From Caldifarciminota bacterium (GTDB lineage: Bacteria > Hydrothermota > Hydrothermia > B15-G9 > WFZT01): DNA of 7,049 bases. This document shows positions 1-5,750 of the stretch, one piece after another; positions within the stretch are counted from its first letter, which is position 1; each line of letters opens with the position of its first letter. The notes beneath the pieces were generated by a model that was not told the origin of the DNA, ran no database searches, and worked only from the letters and a program-made list of their open reading frames with translations. Location: contig JALXCE010000110.1 of assembly GCA_026991055.1 (NCBI GenBank), forward strand, positions 1-7,049, given 5' to 3'. The translations under genes were made by a program, and so were the position numbers.

Positions 1-148
1 AATCAAGGATGGAATTTCCCTGATCCGGACTATTTAAACGGCTTGTGACTTTTGCCTTATAAAGGATTGCCTCAGCAAGGGAAGTTTTACCTGAACCACC
101 GTGACCAATAAGAGCGAAATTTCTGACAGCACTCACATCTAAGCTCAT
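1..148 (-). CDS. fusA: Elongation factor G-like translational GTPase, N-terminal fragment (runs off left edge)
   Basis: Only the first 49 codons lie in the window. The protein starts MSLDVSAVRNFALIGHGG and has a complete P-loop, GHGGSGKT, at residues 15-22. It continues SLAEAILYKAK, the first helix after the P-loop in EF-G proteins, then reaches QGNSILD, equivalent to the stretch leading into switch I. The GHGGSGKT version of the loop, with the VRNFALIGH lead-in, is typical of the EF-G paralogue group (EF-G-like or EF-G2) rather than the housekeeping copy, which usually reads GHIDAGKT. The expected full length is close to 690 residues. The ATG at 148-146 is preceded by a perfect AGGAGG at 155-160, and a consensus promoter lies 60 bp upstream, so the gene seems to be transcribed on its own. 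The family binds GTP and acts on the ribosome, but the exact role of paralogues is often unclear. The symbol is the family name, not a claim of orthology. Confidence 0.85.
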   Translation of the reverse strand, partial: MSLDVSAVRNFALIGHGGSGKTSLAEAILYKAKVTSRLNSPDQGNSILD

Positions 149-185
149 AATCGTCCTCCTTAATGGATTTCAAAAATTGGCATAA

Positions 186-215
186 ATTATAGACTTCCCT
201 CAATTTTGGTGTCAA
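186..215 (-). promoter_or_regulatory. Consensus sigma-70 promoter of the EF-G-like gene
   Basis: Read on the minus strand, TTGACA (215-210) and TATAAT (191-186) are both perfect consensus hexamers, separated by 18 bp. Transcription would begin near 179-178, giving a leader of about 30 nt that contains the AGGAGG ribosome binding site. This is the strongest promoter match in the window. It implies that the EF-G-like gene is transcribed independently of the DUF5916 gene upstream. Confidence 0.8.
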
Positions 216-220
216 CTTAA

Positions 221-236
221 GGGGGGACTCCGCTTG
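221..236. repeat. Left copy of a 16-bp direct repeat
   Basis: This sequence, GGGGGGACTCCGCTTG, matches 616-631 (GGGGGCATTCCGCTTG) at 14 of 16 positions in the same orientation, 395 bp away. Similar AT-rich sequence (AATGTTTA here, GAATTTTTA there) follows both copies. The pair brackets two GC-rich hairpins, so the two copies may be ends or duplicated parts of a dispersed intergenic element. The origin is not known. Confidence 0.5.
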
Positions 237-238
237 AA

Positions 239-308
239 TGTTTAGAAAGATCAAAATGTGAGCCCTAACCCTCTCCCGCGAAGCGGGAGAGGGAAATTTG
301 TTTAGAAA
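239..308. repeat. 50-bp hairpin segment flanked by 10-bp exact direct repeats (possible REP-like insertion)
   Basis: TGTTTAGAAA occurs at 239-248 and again at 299-308. Between them lie 50 bp centred on a perfect 11-bp inverted repeat: CCCTCTCCCGC (269-279), a GAA loop, then GCGGGAGAGGG (283-293). Exact short direct repeats around a palindrome are what a small inserted element with a target-site duplication would leave. The CCCTAACCCTCTCCC lead-in resembles GC-rich intergenic palindromes that are dispersed in many bacterial genomes. Whether it is repeated here cannot be seen from one window. Confidence 0.5.
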
Positions 309-368
309 TTATGTTGCTTGAAAGTAAGAGGTACCCCTCCTCACCTAAGGCAGCTTCCCACAACTGAT

Positions 369-539
369 TTATGCGGGAAGCGGACGTGTTGGGAAGCGAA
401 TTCTGGTTATCATTGTTCTTTGGTTCAGCCTGTAGTGGCTAAAGATAGCTTTCTCTCCATAATACCTGCCTATTTGGAGTAATCTCCTCTGTCTTACCGC
501 CATAGCCTCTACGATCGGAACAAATTCATAAATATTCAC
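369..539 (-). other. Unrecognised 56-codon ORF, possibly a decayed gene fragment
   Basis: A GTG-initiated frame runs from 539 to a TAA at 371-369. It encodes a basic peptide beginning VNIYEFVPIVEAMAV and ending RFPTRPLPA. It is Arg-rich (for example VRQRRLLQIGRYYG) and shows no signal peptide or motif I recognise. There is an in-frame TAA two codons before the GTG, and the only Shine-Dalgarno-like bases (AAGAGG) touch the start codon, so independent translation is doubtful. A second minus-strand frame overlaps it: from 438 down to a stop at 267-265 it is open for 57 codons and includes NQLWEAALGEEGYLLLSS, which also looks protein-like. Two plausible frames shifted against each other suggest a frameshifted remnant or a dispersed repeat, not a working gene. 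Confidence 0.3.
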
Positions 540-579
540 CTCTTACAGGCTTGTTGGCTCAAAAAATCAGGAGAAACTT

Positions 580-612
580 CTCTTCCCCGCTTGCGGAGCA
601 AGCGGGGAAGAG
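580..612 (-). repeat. Strong 15-bp GC-rich hairpin downstream of the DUF5916 gene; possible terminator
   Basis: CTCTTCCCCGCTTGC (580-594) pairs perfectly with GCAAGCGGGGAAGAG (598-612) around a 3-nt loop. It begins 36 nt after the stop codon of the DUF5916 gene, which is a natural place for transcription to end. On the minus strand, however, the T-run (TTTTTT in CTGATTTTTTGAG) comes only about 15 nt beyond the stem, not directly against it. It is therefore not a textbook intrinsic terminator. It shares the CCCT.AC.CT..CCCGC start of the hairpin at 269-293 but lies in the opposite orientation, so a REP-like repeat is an equally good reading. Confidence 0.55.
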
Positions 613-615
613 TGA

Positions 616-631
616 GGGGGCATTCCGCTTG
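616..631. repeat. Right copy of the 16-bp direct repeat
   Basis: GGGGGCATTCCGCTTG is the partner of 221-236 (14 of 16 identical, same orientation). It begins 3 nt after the hairpin at 580-612 and ends 17 nt before the DUF5916 stop codon. Confidence 0.5.
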
Positions 632-648
632 GAATTTTTAACCCAATC

Positions 649-2727
649 CTAAAATGGGATTGCCCAGCGGATTTTTACTGCTGCTATGCTCTCGCTCCTC
701 TCAAGTTGATTTTCTCCCTCCTGATAAGCCTGGTTAAGCACGATATAAAACGTAGATTTGGGCATAAACTGATATTTAAACCTCAGTCCTAACCTCACAC
801 TTCCAATATCCCACTTATTCTGGTAGTAGGGGACCGTTTCCGCTGTAATAACCACACTCTTTTCGGGGTCAAAATAAATTCCAATACTCGGACGAAAACT
901 CAAGAATATCTCCTCCACATTGTCTGTCTTCCCAAGCTCTACCCAATAATTAAAATCCTCCATAAACGAGACGTGATCAGTTATTGAAAAATTCCCCCAT
1001 ACACCACCGTTGAAAGTCCAGCCAAATAAATTGAGCCGATAATTCCATTTCTTAGCAAGATTATTCCATGTTCCACAGCTAAATTTGCTGCTGTTTTTCG
1101 CAAACTCAAAGTGCCCTCTCAATGTAGTTCTGTTTACCCCAAAGTCATAACTATTACCGATCCCTCCAAAACCTGAAATAACAACTCCTCCTCTGAAATT
1201 TAATCTGCCAAAGAGTATAAGTGTTTTCTCATATACGTCTTCCCCGTGCTTTTTGTTAATTATCACTTCAAAAGCTCGCATTACAAATCTCACCTTCTTA
1301 CCTCTGGGGTATGTTACCTTTCCTCCTATAAGTCTTATCCATACTCCGGGGTCTTCACCCAAATAGCCCGTTGAATTCAAATTTAATTTCTCACCAATAT
1401 AACTAAAGCCCACGCCTCCAAGGAAGCTTGAATAAAAGTAATCATAACCTATCCTAAATCCGTTCCCCCACACTGTATCTGCCTTGGAGCGAACTCCCTG
1501 AAAAATTACCTCGTGTGGACCAGAGTTAAATTTACCATCAAGCGAAAAATTTGCATCAATGTTTGACGAATCCTTCCTCGAGGCAATCAAAACTCCTACA
1601 GTTGATTTACCTAAAGTTTTAAACCTGAATACGTTCCACAAATAAGCAGGCTCGTAATCTGAATCTCCATAGTGGACACCTTCTGTGTAGATTCCCATAT
1701 AACCAATCTGGCTTTTTGAAGTTTTGGCTGTGAACTTTGCCCCAAAGAGAATAGGAACCTCTGTTCCATCTGGAAGTCTTTTCCCGATTCTTCTCGAATA
1801 AAACACGTGGAATGGCCAGAAAATATCCCCGAAGGAAGTTCTCACCGGCTTGAATATCTCATTTGCCTCTATGAAGAATGGACGTCTCTCTCGTAAATAT
1901 AGCTCATATTTCGATAGATTCAGTGCAAAGGGGTCTGCCTCTATCTGGGCAAAATCGGGCTTAAAAGTTGTGTTGAGAATAAAATTCGGTGAAATATTCC
2001 AGTTGAAATCAAGTCCAAAACGAGGCCTGGTTTTACCCTTACTCACACCATAGGCTTCATTTTTAACAATACCAACAGGATAAAACTCCATACCCATTCC
2101 GCGGGTACCGGGCTTAATACCCTCAAGAATTCCATAGGCTGAAACCCTCTCCTGAAACTCTTTGGGTGGTAGAGGCCAGTAATCAACTTCATGAAGGTTA
2201 GGGATCCCTCTCTTTACCTGCAAGCCCCATTTCGAAATGCCAGCCCTGTACCTGATTGATCTGAAAGGGATTTTAAGTTCTGCCACATATTTGTGAGGAT
2301 AAGTCTTGACTTTCGCGAACCAGTATCCATCCCATGCTGAATTCCTTCTCGCTCCGTTATCAGAAATGACACCATCTTCCTTATAACCGGCTGCAGAGAC
2401 CCGGAAATAATATGCATCCTGCCTTGAAAAAACAGGATCAAGGTAAACAGTAACTCCATCGTTTGAACCAGAAAGTGTGGCCATTAGCTTTCTTTTCCCT
2501 GTGTATGCAACAGCGAGGATATAGAGGTTTGACTCATCCTGTAAAAATTTAACCACAGTCCTGTAAGTAGCAGGTTCGCCGTAATCGGGGATAAACTGCT
2601 TGAACTTGTAAATCGAATCAGCAGTAGCCCAGACGGAATCCACAATTCCGTCTAATTTTGGAGCCTTTGTAACTGCCTTCACGGATACACTGTGAAGGGT
2701 AGCTACCAATAGCAAACCTAACAGCAT
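649..2727 (-). CDS. DUF5916 outer-membrane beta-barrel protein with N-terminal CBM9-like domain
   Basis: The protein has 692 residues. Residues 1-18 form a hydrophobic signal peptide (MLLGLLLVATLHSV..., likely cut after VKA). A CBM9-like beta-sandwich follows at about 22-200, with the PKLDGIVDSVWATAD opening (23-37) and the AWDGYWFAKV...AELKIPFRSIRY block (131-160). From about 210 to the end is a DUF5916 barrel. Its hallmarks are TTFKPDFAQIEADP (253-266), RERRPFFIEANEIF (279-292) and YSRRIGK (310-316), followed by long runs of alternating polar and hydrophobic strands and a terminal Phe (WAIPF), the usual outer-membrane insertion signal. The CBM9-like fold suggests glycan or other ligand binding, but the function of the family is not established. 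The ATG is preceded by AAAGGAGGT at good spacing and lies only 13 nt after the ABC permease stop, so the two are almost certainly one operon. It could therefore be the outer-membrane partner of the exporter, which is inference. Confidence 0.85.
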   Translation of the reverse strand: MLLGLLLVATLHSVSVKAVTKAPKLDGIVDSVWATADSIYKFKQFIPDYGEPATYRTVVKFLQDESNLYILAVAYTGKRKLMATLSGSNDGVTVYLDPVFSRQDAYYFRVSAAGYKEDGVISDNGARRNSAWDGYWFAKVKTYPHKYVAELKIPFRSIRYRAGISKWGLQVKRGIPNLHEVDYWPLPPKEFQERVSAYGILEGIKPGTRGMGMEFYPVGIVKNEAYGVSKGKTRPRFGLDFNWNISPNFILNTTFKPDFAQIEADPFALNLSKYELYLRERRPFFIEANEIFKPVRTSFGDIFWPFHVFYSRRIGKRLPDGTEVPILFGAKFTAKTSKSQIGYMGIYTEGVHYGDSDYEPAYLWNVFRFKTLGKSTVGVLIASRKDSSNIDANFSLDGKFNSGPHEVIFQGVRSKADTVWGNGFRIGYDYFYSSFLGGVGFSYIGEKLNLNSTGYLGEDPGVWIRLIGGKVTYPRGKKVRFVMRAFEVIINKKHGEDVYEKTLILFGRLNFRGGVVISGFGGIGNSYDFGVNRTTLRGHFEFAKNSSKFSCGTWNNLAKKWNYRLNLFGWTFNGGVWGNFSITDHVSFMEDFNYWVELGKTDNVEEIFLSFRPSIGIYFDPEKSVVITAETVPYYQNKWDIGSVRLGLRFKYQFMPKSTFYIVLNQAYQEGENQLERSESIAAVKIRWAIPF

Positions 2728-2740
2728 GATTTACCTCCTT

Positions 2741-3496
2741 TTAATAGTGGGACAAAACCCCCATATTTCGTGCCTTTTTCTCAAAATATGAAAATACGGC
2801 AAAACCAATAAAAAGGTAGAAGAACGATGTAAAAGAAAGTATTAAAAGGTCAGTCCCCGGAAGTTCCCATATTTTAATTCCATCGTGCATGACTTTTTGA
2901 ATCATGCGGTATCCGAGTCCAAGGGGAAGAAATTTCAGGTATAAATGCTTTCCCACAGGTGCAGCAATGAGAAAAGCAAAGACAAGCTGCATTATCTGAT
3001 AACTCGAACTAATTCGTTTATAAATCAGGGCAAGTCCACCGAGCATAAATCCAAGACCATGAATCGCGATAATTGTTATTATCCAGAGAGGAATTATCGA
3101 AACGACATCAAGGTGAAGGAATTTGCCGGTTGTTATCATCATCAAAATTAAGATGAGACTCTGAATGAGGAACGAGTATATGAAGTTGGCTATAATCATT
3201 GCAGCAGATACCCATTTGAATCCATAGGGTATCATAAATAACTGTTCAAGGGTTCCCAATCTCGCTTCAGAAATTAAAGACAGCGATAGCAAACTGTAAG
3301 AATCAAGGGTTGAGCCCCATATCCAGAAGCCTACAACTATGCCCTCGATTGTTTTATTACCCAGGAAAGATTTTGCCCCCAAAAATACAAATAAGAAGAT
3401 CATGTAGAGGGTGAAAATGTAGGACAGAGTGTTGAAAAAATAAAAACGCCTATCGTAGTACTCCTTTTTTATCATTGCCCAGAATAGATTGAGCAT
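2741..3496 (-). CDS. ABC-2 type exporter permease
   Basis: This 251-residue inner-membrane protein has the layout of the ABC-2 family: a short basic cytoplasmic start (IKKEYYDRRF, 9-18) and six hydrophobic segments at about 24-45, 53-75, 96-124, 131-158, 166-182 and 216-238. Between the second and third segments is EARLGTLEQLFMIP (77-90), the conserved cytoplasmic coupling motif (E..GTLEQL...P) found in polysaccharide, drug and NatB-like exporters. The stretch GLALIYKRISSSYQIMQLVFAF (154-175) is also typical. It starts 3 nt after the stop of the ATPase gene, and its AGGAGG ribosome binding site lies inside the last codons of that gene, so the two are translationally linked. One 251-residue permease would act as a homodimer with two ATPases. 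The substrate cannot be told from sequence. Confidence 0.85.
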   Translation of the reverse strand: MLNLFWAMIKKEYYDRRFYFFNTLSYIFTLYMIFLFVFLGAKSFLGNKTIEGIVVGFWIWGSTLDSYSLLSLSLISEARLGTLEQLFMIPYGFKWVSAAMIIANFIYSFLIQSLILILMMITTGKFLHLDVVSIIPLWIITIIAIHGLGFMLGGLALIYKRISSSYQIMQLVFAFLIAAPVGKHLYLKFLPLGLGYRMIQKVMHDGIKIWELPGTDLLILSFTSFFYLFIGFAVFSYFEKKARNMGVLSHY

Positions 3497-3499
3497 TTT

Positions 3500-4438
3500 C
3501 TATCCTCCTGCCACAAATCTTATAAAAACTTCTTCGAGGTCAGGCTGAATTTTCTCGATTGATATGAGTTTTCCACCACTTTTTCTTATTACTTCGAGGA
3601 GCTCATAAAGCGCGTCCTCGTCCTGAAGCTCAAATTCAACGGCCTTGTTTTCCTCCTGGTTATAGCTTTTTAAGACCTTTATGCCAATCAGGAAATCAAA
3701 ATTTATGTTTCCATTTTTGAAGACCACTTTGAAGAAGTTTGCTGAAAACATATCAATCAGATTTGAGACCTTGTCGTCTGCTATTATTTTCCCCTTCTTA
3801 ATGATGATTACCCTGTCGCAAATATCCTGGACTACTTTCATGTTGTGACTTGTAAGGAGAATGGCATTACCATCATTTTTTGCAATTTCTCTGAGTGTAT
3901 TTTTAAGTTCATTGGTGGTCATCACATCCAATCCCAGGGTTGGCTCATCAAGGAGCAATAAAGGGGCTTTCCTTATTAAAGCACAACATACAGCAACCTT
4001 TTGCTGCATACCCCGTGAGAGCTTCATCACTGGTTTATCGGCGACCTCTAAAAGATTAAATTTTTCCAGCAATTCTTCACGATATTTTCGAATGCTCCTT
4101 GATGAAAATCCCCATGCATTTGCAAAGAAATCGATATTCTGTCTTGGGGTTAATACCCAGTAGATATTCCTGTTACTCTCGAGAACAGCGGCAACCTTCC
4201 TGAGGGCATGTTTCTTATCACTGCGGATATTTTTACCATCAATGAAAATGCTTCCAGAAGTGGGTTCAATAAGTGAGGCAATCATCTTTACTGTTGTGGT
4301 CTTCCCTGCACCGTTTGGCCCGAGCAACCCAACAATTTCTCCCCTCTTGACTTCAAAACTTATATTATCCACAGCAAGGACCTTTTTCGACCTATAGCTA
4401 TAAATTTTGCTTACGTTTTCGACTTTAAGGATATTCAT
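3500..4438 (-). CDS. ABC-2 type exporter ATP-binding protein (NatA/CcmA-like)
   Basis: The protein has 312 residues, with a complete nucleotide-binding domain at about 1-225. Walker A is GPNGAGKTT (40-48), the signature is LSRGMQQK (140-147), Walker B with catalytic Glu is LLLLDE (160-165), the D-loop is GLD (169-171) and the switch His is 198 in TSHNM. At the Q-loop position it reads VLESNRNIYWVLTPRQN, with Glu87 where many ABC proteins have Gln, as is common in NatA/CcmA-type exporters. A C-terminal extension (about 230-312), ending DLEEVFIRFVAGG, is the DUF4162-like tail found in ABC-2 drug and lipid exporters. It energises the permease encoded next to it. The ATG overlaps the stop of a 25-codon ORF (ATGA). 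Its own ribosome binding site is weak (AAAAGG close to the ATG), so translational coupling is plausible. Confidence 0.9.
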   Translation of the reverse strand: MNILKVENVSKIYSYRSKKVLAVDNISFEVKRGEIVGLLGPNGAGKTTTVKMIASLIEPTSGSIFIDGKNIRSDKKHALRKVAAVLESNRNIYWVLTPRQNIDFFANAWGFSSRSIRKYREELLEKFNLLEVADKPVMKLSRGMQQKVAVCCALIRKAPLLLLDEPTLGLDVMTTNELKNTLREIAKNDGNAILLTSHNMKVVQDICDRVIIIKKGKIIADDKVSNLIDMFSANFFKVVFKNGNINFDFLIGIKVLKSYNQEENKAVEFELQDEDALYELLEVIRKSGGKLISIEKIQPDLEEVFIRFVAGG

Positions 4439-4512
4439 TTACCTTTTCGCCAAAAATTTGAATGAAGCTGGGGTTTTGAGGTAAGCCGTAGAGTTTCTAA
4501 AATTTCATCCAC
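4435..4512 (-). CDS. Possible 25-residue peptide coupled to the ABC ATPase gene
   Basis: A GTG at 4512-4510 opens 25 codons (VDEILETLRLTSKP..., ending FWRKGK) that stop at TGA 4437-4435. That stop overlaps the ATG of the ABC ATPase in an ATGA arrangement. AAGGGG (4521-4526) sits 8 nt before the GTG and is a moderate Shine-Dalgarno match, better than the weak site directly before the ATPase. The peptide starts as an acidic amphipathic helix and ends basic and aromatic. I recognise no family. It may be a coupling or leader ORF that delivers ribosomes to the ATPase start, a small partner or cargo of the exporter, the remnant of a larger gene, or chance. Confidence 0.35.
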   Translation of the reverse strand: MDEILETLRLTSKPQLHSNFWRKGK

Positions 4513-4552
4513 TTTTATTTCCCCTTGTCGTTAATTTAGAAATTTTCTGACT

Positions 4553-4645
4553 CTATTCATCTTCCCAAATCACAGTTTTTCTGCCAAGCATGTCAGAGAT
4601 GCTTTTAGTAATTTTCCGAATATAGGTATTCCCCTCCTGTAAAAT
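4553..4645 (-). other. Short open frame without a normal start; possible gene remnant
   Basis: Between an in-frame TAA (4648-4646) and a TAG (4555-4553) there are 30 open codons ending KITKSISDMLGRKTVIWEDE, which reads like the tail of a real protein. An AGGAGGGG (4632-4639) lies inside it, but the only nearby codons are ATA or ATT, and the first ATG leaves 12 residues. Given its place between the DUF4097-like gene and the exporter, it could be the end of a lost gene or a leader sequence. I assign no function. I see no clear promoter or terminator in the 4439-4671 gap, so read-through from the upstream cassette is possible. Confidence 0.2.
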
Positions 4646-4671
4646 TTAAAATATTTTGCAGCAATAAACAC

Positions 4672-5388
4672 TTATTCCTCCTCAGTTTCATCAGGTTTAA
4701 TATATCCAACATGCACTGATCCCAAGTTTGTAGAAATATTAAAAACAGGAACATTACCTTCCATTGATACAACCTCCGGATCTATCTTGAGTGAACCATG
4801 CTTTTGAGAAGCATTTACCAATGCTTTAAATCCTGGAGGGAGTAATACCTTTACGCCACCAAGTTTATTTGATAGATTAACTGTCTGTATTCCTTCATGG
4901 AGAAATAATTTCGCTCCTCCAAGATAAGTGCTAATATTTGCAACCTCTGCCGTTACATCTAAAATGACTTTCCCCAACGAAAGTGAGATGTTCAAAGTTT
5001 CTGCATCCACTTCTCCTGTAAGTTTTCCTTTATTGACATGAATTGAAAGGCTTTCAAGACGAGGAAGATATACCTCGCATTTCCCCAACACCTCAATTGT
5101 ATCCCCCTTTGGCAGGTAACCGTCAGAAGAAACAATTTTTACAAAATTTTCTTTGTGAACATGAAGGGTACAGTCCGAATTTTGAGAAGCCTCAAGAGAA
5201 AATTCCCCATCTTTAACCTCTATCTCGTAAGACCCGAATTGCCCGGTCTTAACCTCCTCACGTGGTGCAAAAAACTTTACATTTCTTATTATCTTCGGTT
5301 TACTGTCCCGATGATAAATAAGGTCAAAAGCCTCATCAGCCGTTATTTCCTTCTTTGAGAGTTTCTCAAGAATTTCCTTTACGTCCAT
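4672..5388 (-). CDS. SHOCT-like N-terminus fused to a DUF4097-like beta-repeat domain
   Basis: The protein has 238 residues. Residues 3-25 form a SHOCT-like/YvlB-type helical hairpin (EILEKLSKKEITADEAFDLI). From about 58 to 230 it is nearly all short beta strands with a repeated hNhSxxLGxhxhxh motif at 132-143, 150-163, 170-183 and 216-229 (for example ANISTYLGGAKLFL and VNLSNKLGGVKVLL), plus weaker copies near 114 and 190. That is the pattern of DUF4097/LiaF-like adhesin domains, which fold as beta-solenoids. No signal peptide or membrane segment is visible, so the protein seems cytoplasmic or peripherally attached. I chose the ATG at 5388 because GTGGAG sits 7 nt before it and it follows the upstream stop by 4 nt. 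An in-frame ATG at 5424 would overlap the upstream gene and lacks a good binding site. Function is unknown; family members are linked to envelope stress in Firmicutes. Confidence 0.75.
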   Translation of the reverse strand: MDVKEILEKLSKKEITADEAFDLIYHRDSKPKIIRNVKFFAPREEVKTGQFGSYEIEVKDGEFSLEASQNSDCTLHVHKENFVKIVSSDGYLPKGDTIEVLGKCEVYLPRLESLSIHVNKGKLTGEVDAETLNISLSLGKVILDVTAEVANISTYLGGAKLFLHEGIQTVNLSNKLGGVKVLLPPGFKALVNASQKHGSLKIDPEVVSMEGNVPVFNISTNLGSVHVGYIKPDETEEE

Positions 5389-5392
5389 GGTT

Positions 5393-5749
5393 TTACTCCA
5401 CGGAGATTTTGACGATGTCACCATCTTCAGACTTTATATCGATATAATCCCCCACCTCATCTTCCAGTCCAGATAGGAGTTCAGAAAGGTCAATAACCTG
5501 CCCCTCATTCAATTTCATCTTTGCAAATTTCTTTGGAACTAATTTTGTGGCAACCTTAACAAGTTTCAGGGGAATTTTGATATTCACCTCATCTCCTTCT
5601 TCTGAATGAATATAGATTCTGATATATTTACCCTTTCGGGTTGGGTGCTTTTCCACACCAAGGGCATCGATGAGCCTTGCCCCCTCTTCTGGTGAAAGCT
5701 TACCCTCCTCCACCATCTTCAGTATTCTTCTAACCTCTTCTTCATACAT
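5393..5749 (-). CDS. Small SHOCT-like domain protein (YvlB/LiaX N-terminal type)
   Basis: The protein has 118 residues. Residues 4-31 are a SHOCT-like helical hairpin (RILKMVEEGKLSPEEGARLI). A linker follows, then a beta strand pair (KYIRIYIHSEEGDEVNIKIP, about 40-59), an amphipathic helix (LVKVATKLVPKKFA) and an acidic C-terminal strand pair (YIDIKSEDGDIVKISVE). This layout (hairpin, R-I-x-V strand, N-I-x-I-P-L helix, acidic tail) recurs in small proteins found beside DUF2089 genes. No signal peptide or membrane helix is visible, so it is probably cytoplasmic. One nucleotide separates its ATG from the upstream TAA, and its GGGAGGT binding site lies in the end of the DUF2089 gene. It likely works with its two neighbours, which share its hairpin. 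The biochemical role is unknown. Confidence 0.75.
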   Translation of the reverse strand: MYEEEVRRILKMVEEGKLSPEEGARLIDALGVEKHPTRKGKYIRIYIHSEEGDEVNIKIPLKLVKVATKLVPKKFAKMKLNEGQVIDLSELLSGLEDEVGDYIDIKSEDGDIVKISVE

Positions 5750-5750
5750 G

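Noticed and set aside
580..612. Calling the 15-bp hairpin a firm rho-independent terminator
   Set aside because: The T-run is about 15 nt away from the stem on the minus strand, and none follows on the plus strand, so it is listed as a repeat with possible terminator function.
221..640. CRISPR array
   Set aside because: Only two dissimilar palindromes and two imperfect 16-mers are present, without regular spacing or spacer-repeat alternation.
1850..2053. Plus-strand 67-codon open frame inside the DUF5916 gene
   Set aside because: It lies fully antisense to a well supported gene, has no ribosome binding site and no recognisable domain. Other plus-strand frames at 2945-3151, 3861-4163, 5155-5358, 5890-6126 and 6831-7013 were rejected for the same reason.
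2214..2459. Minus-strand 81-codon frame overlapping the DUF5916 coding region
   Set aside because: It is a shifted frame of the CBM9-like domain sequence; the main frame has the family motifs and this one has none.
4663..4676. Hairpin AATAA-ACAC-TTATT at the end of the DUF4097-like gene as a terminator
   Set aside because: Five A/T pairs are too weak, and no T-run is attached.
4672..5424. Longer version of the DUF4097-like protein starting at the ATG at 5424
   Set aside because: It would overlap the upstream gene by 32 bp and has no good Shine-Dalgarno sequence. The ATG at 5388 has GTGGAG at 7 nt and begins directly at the SHOCT hairpin.
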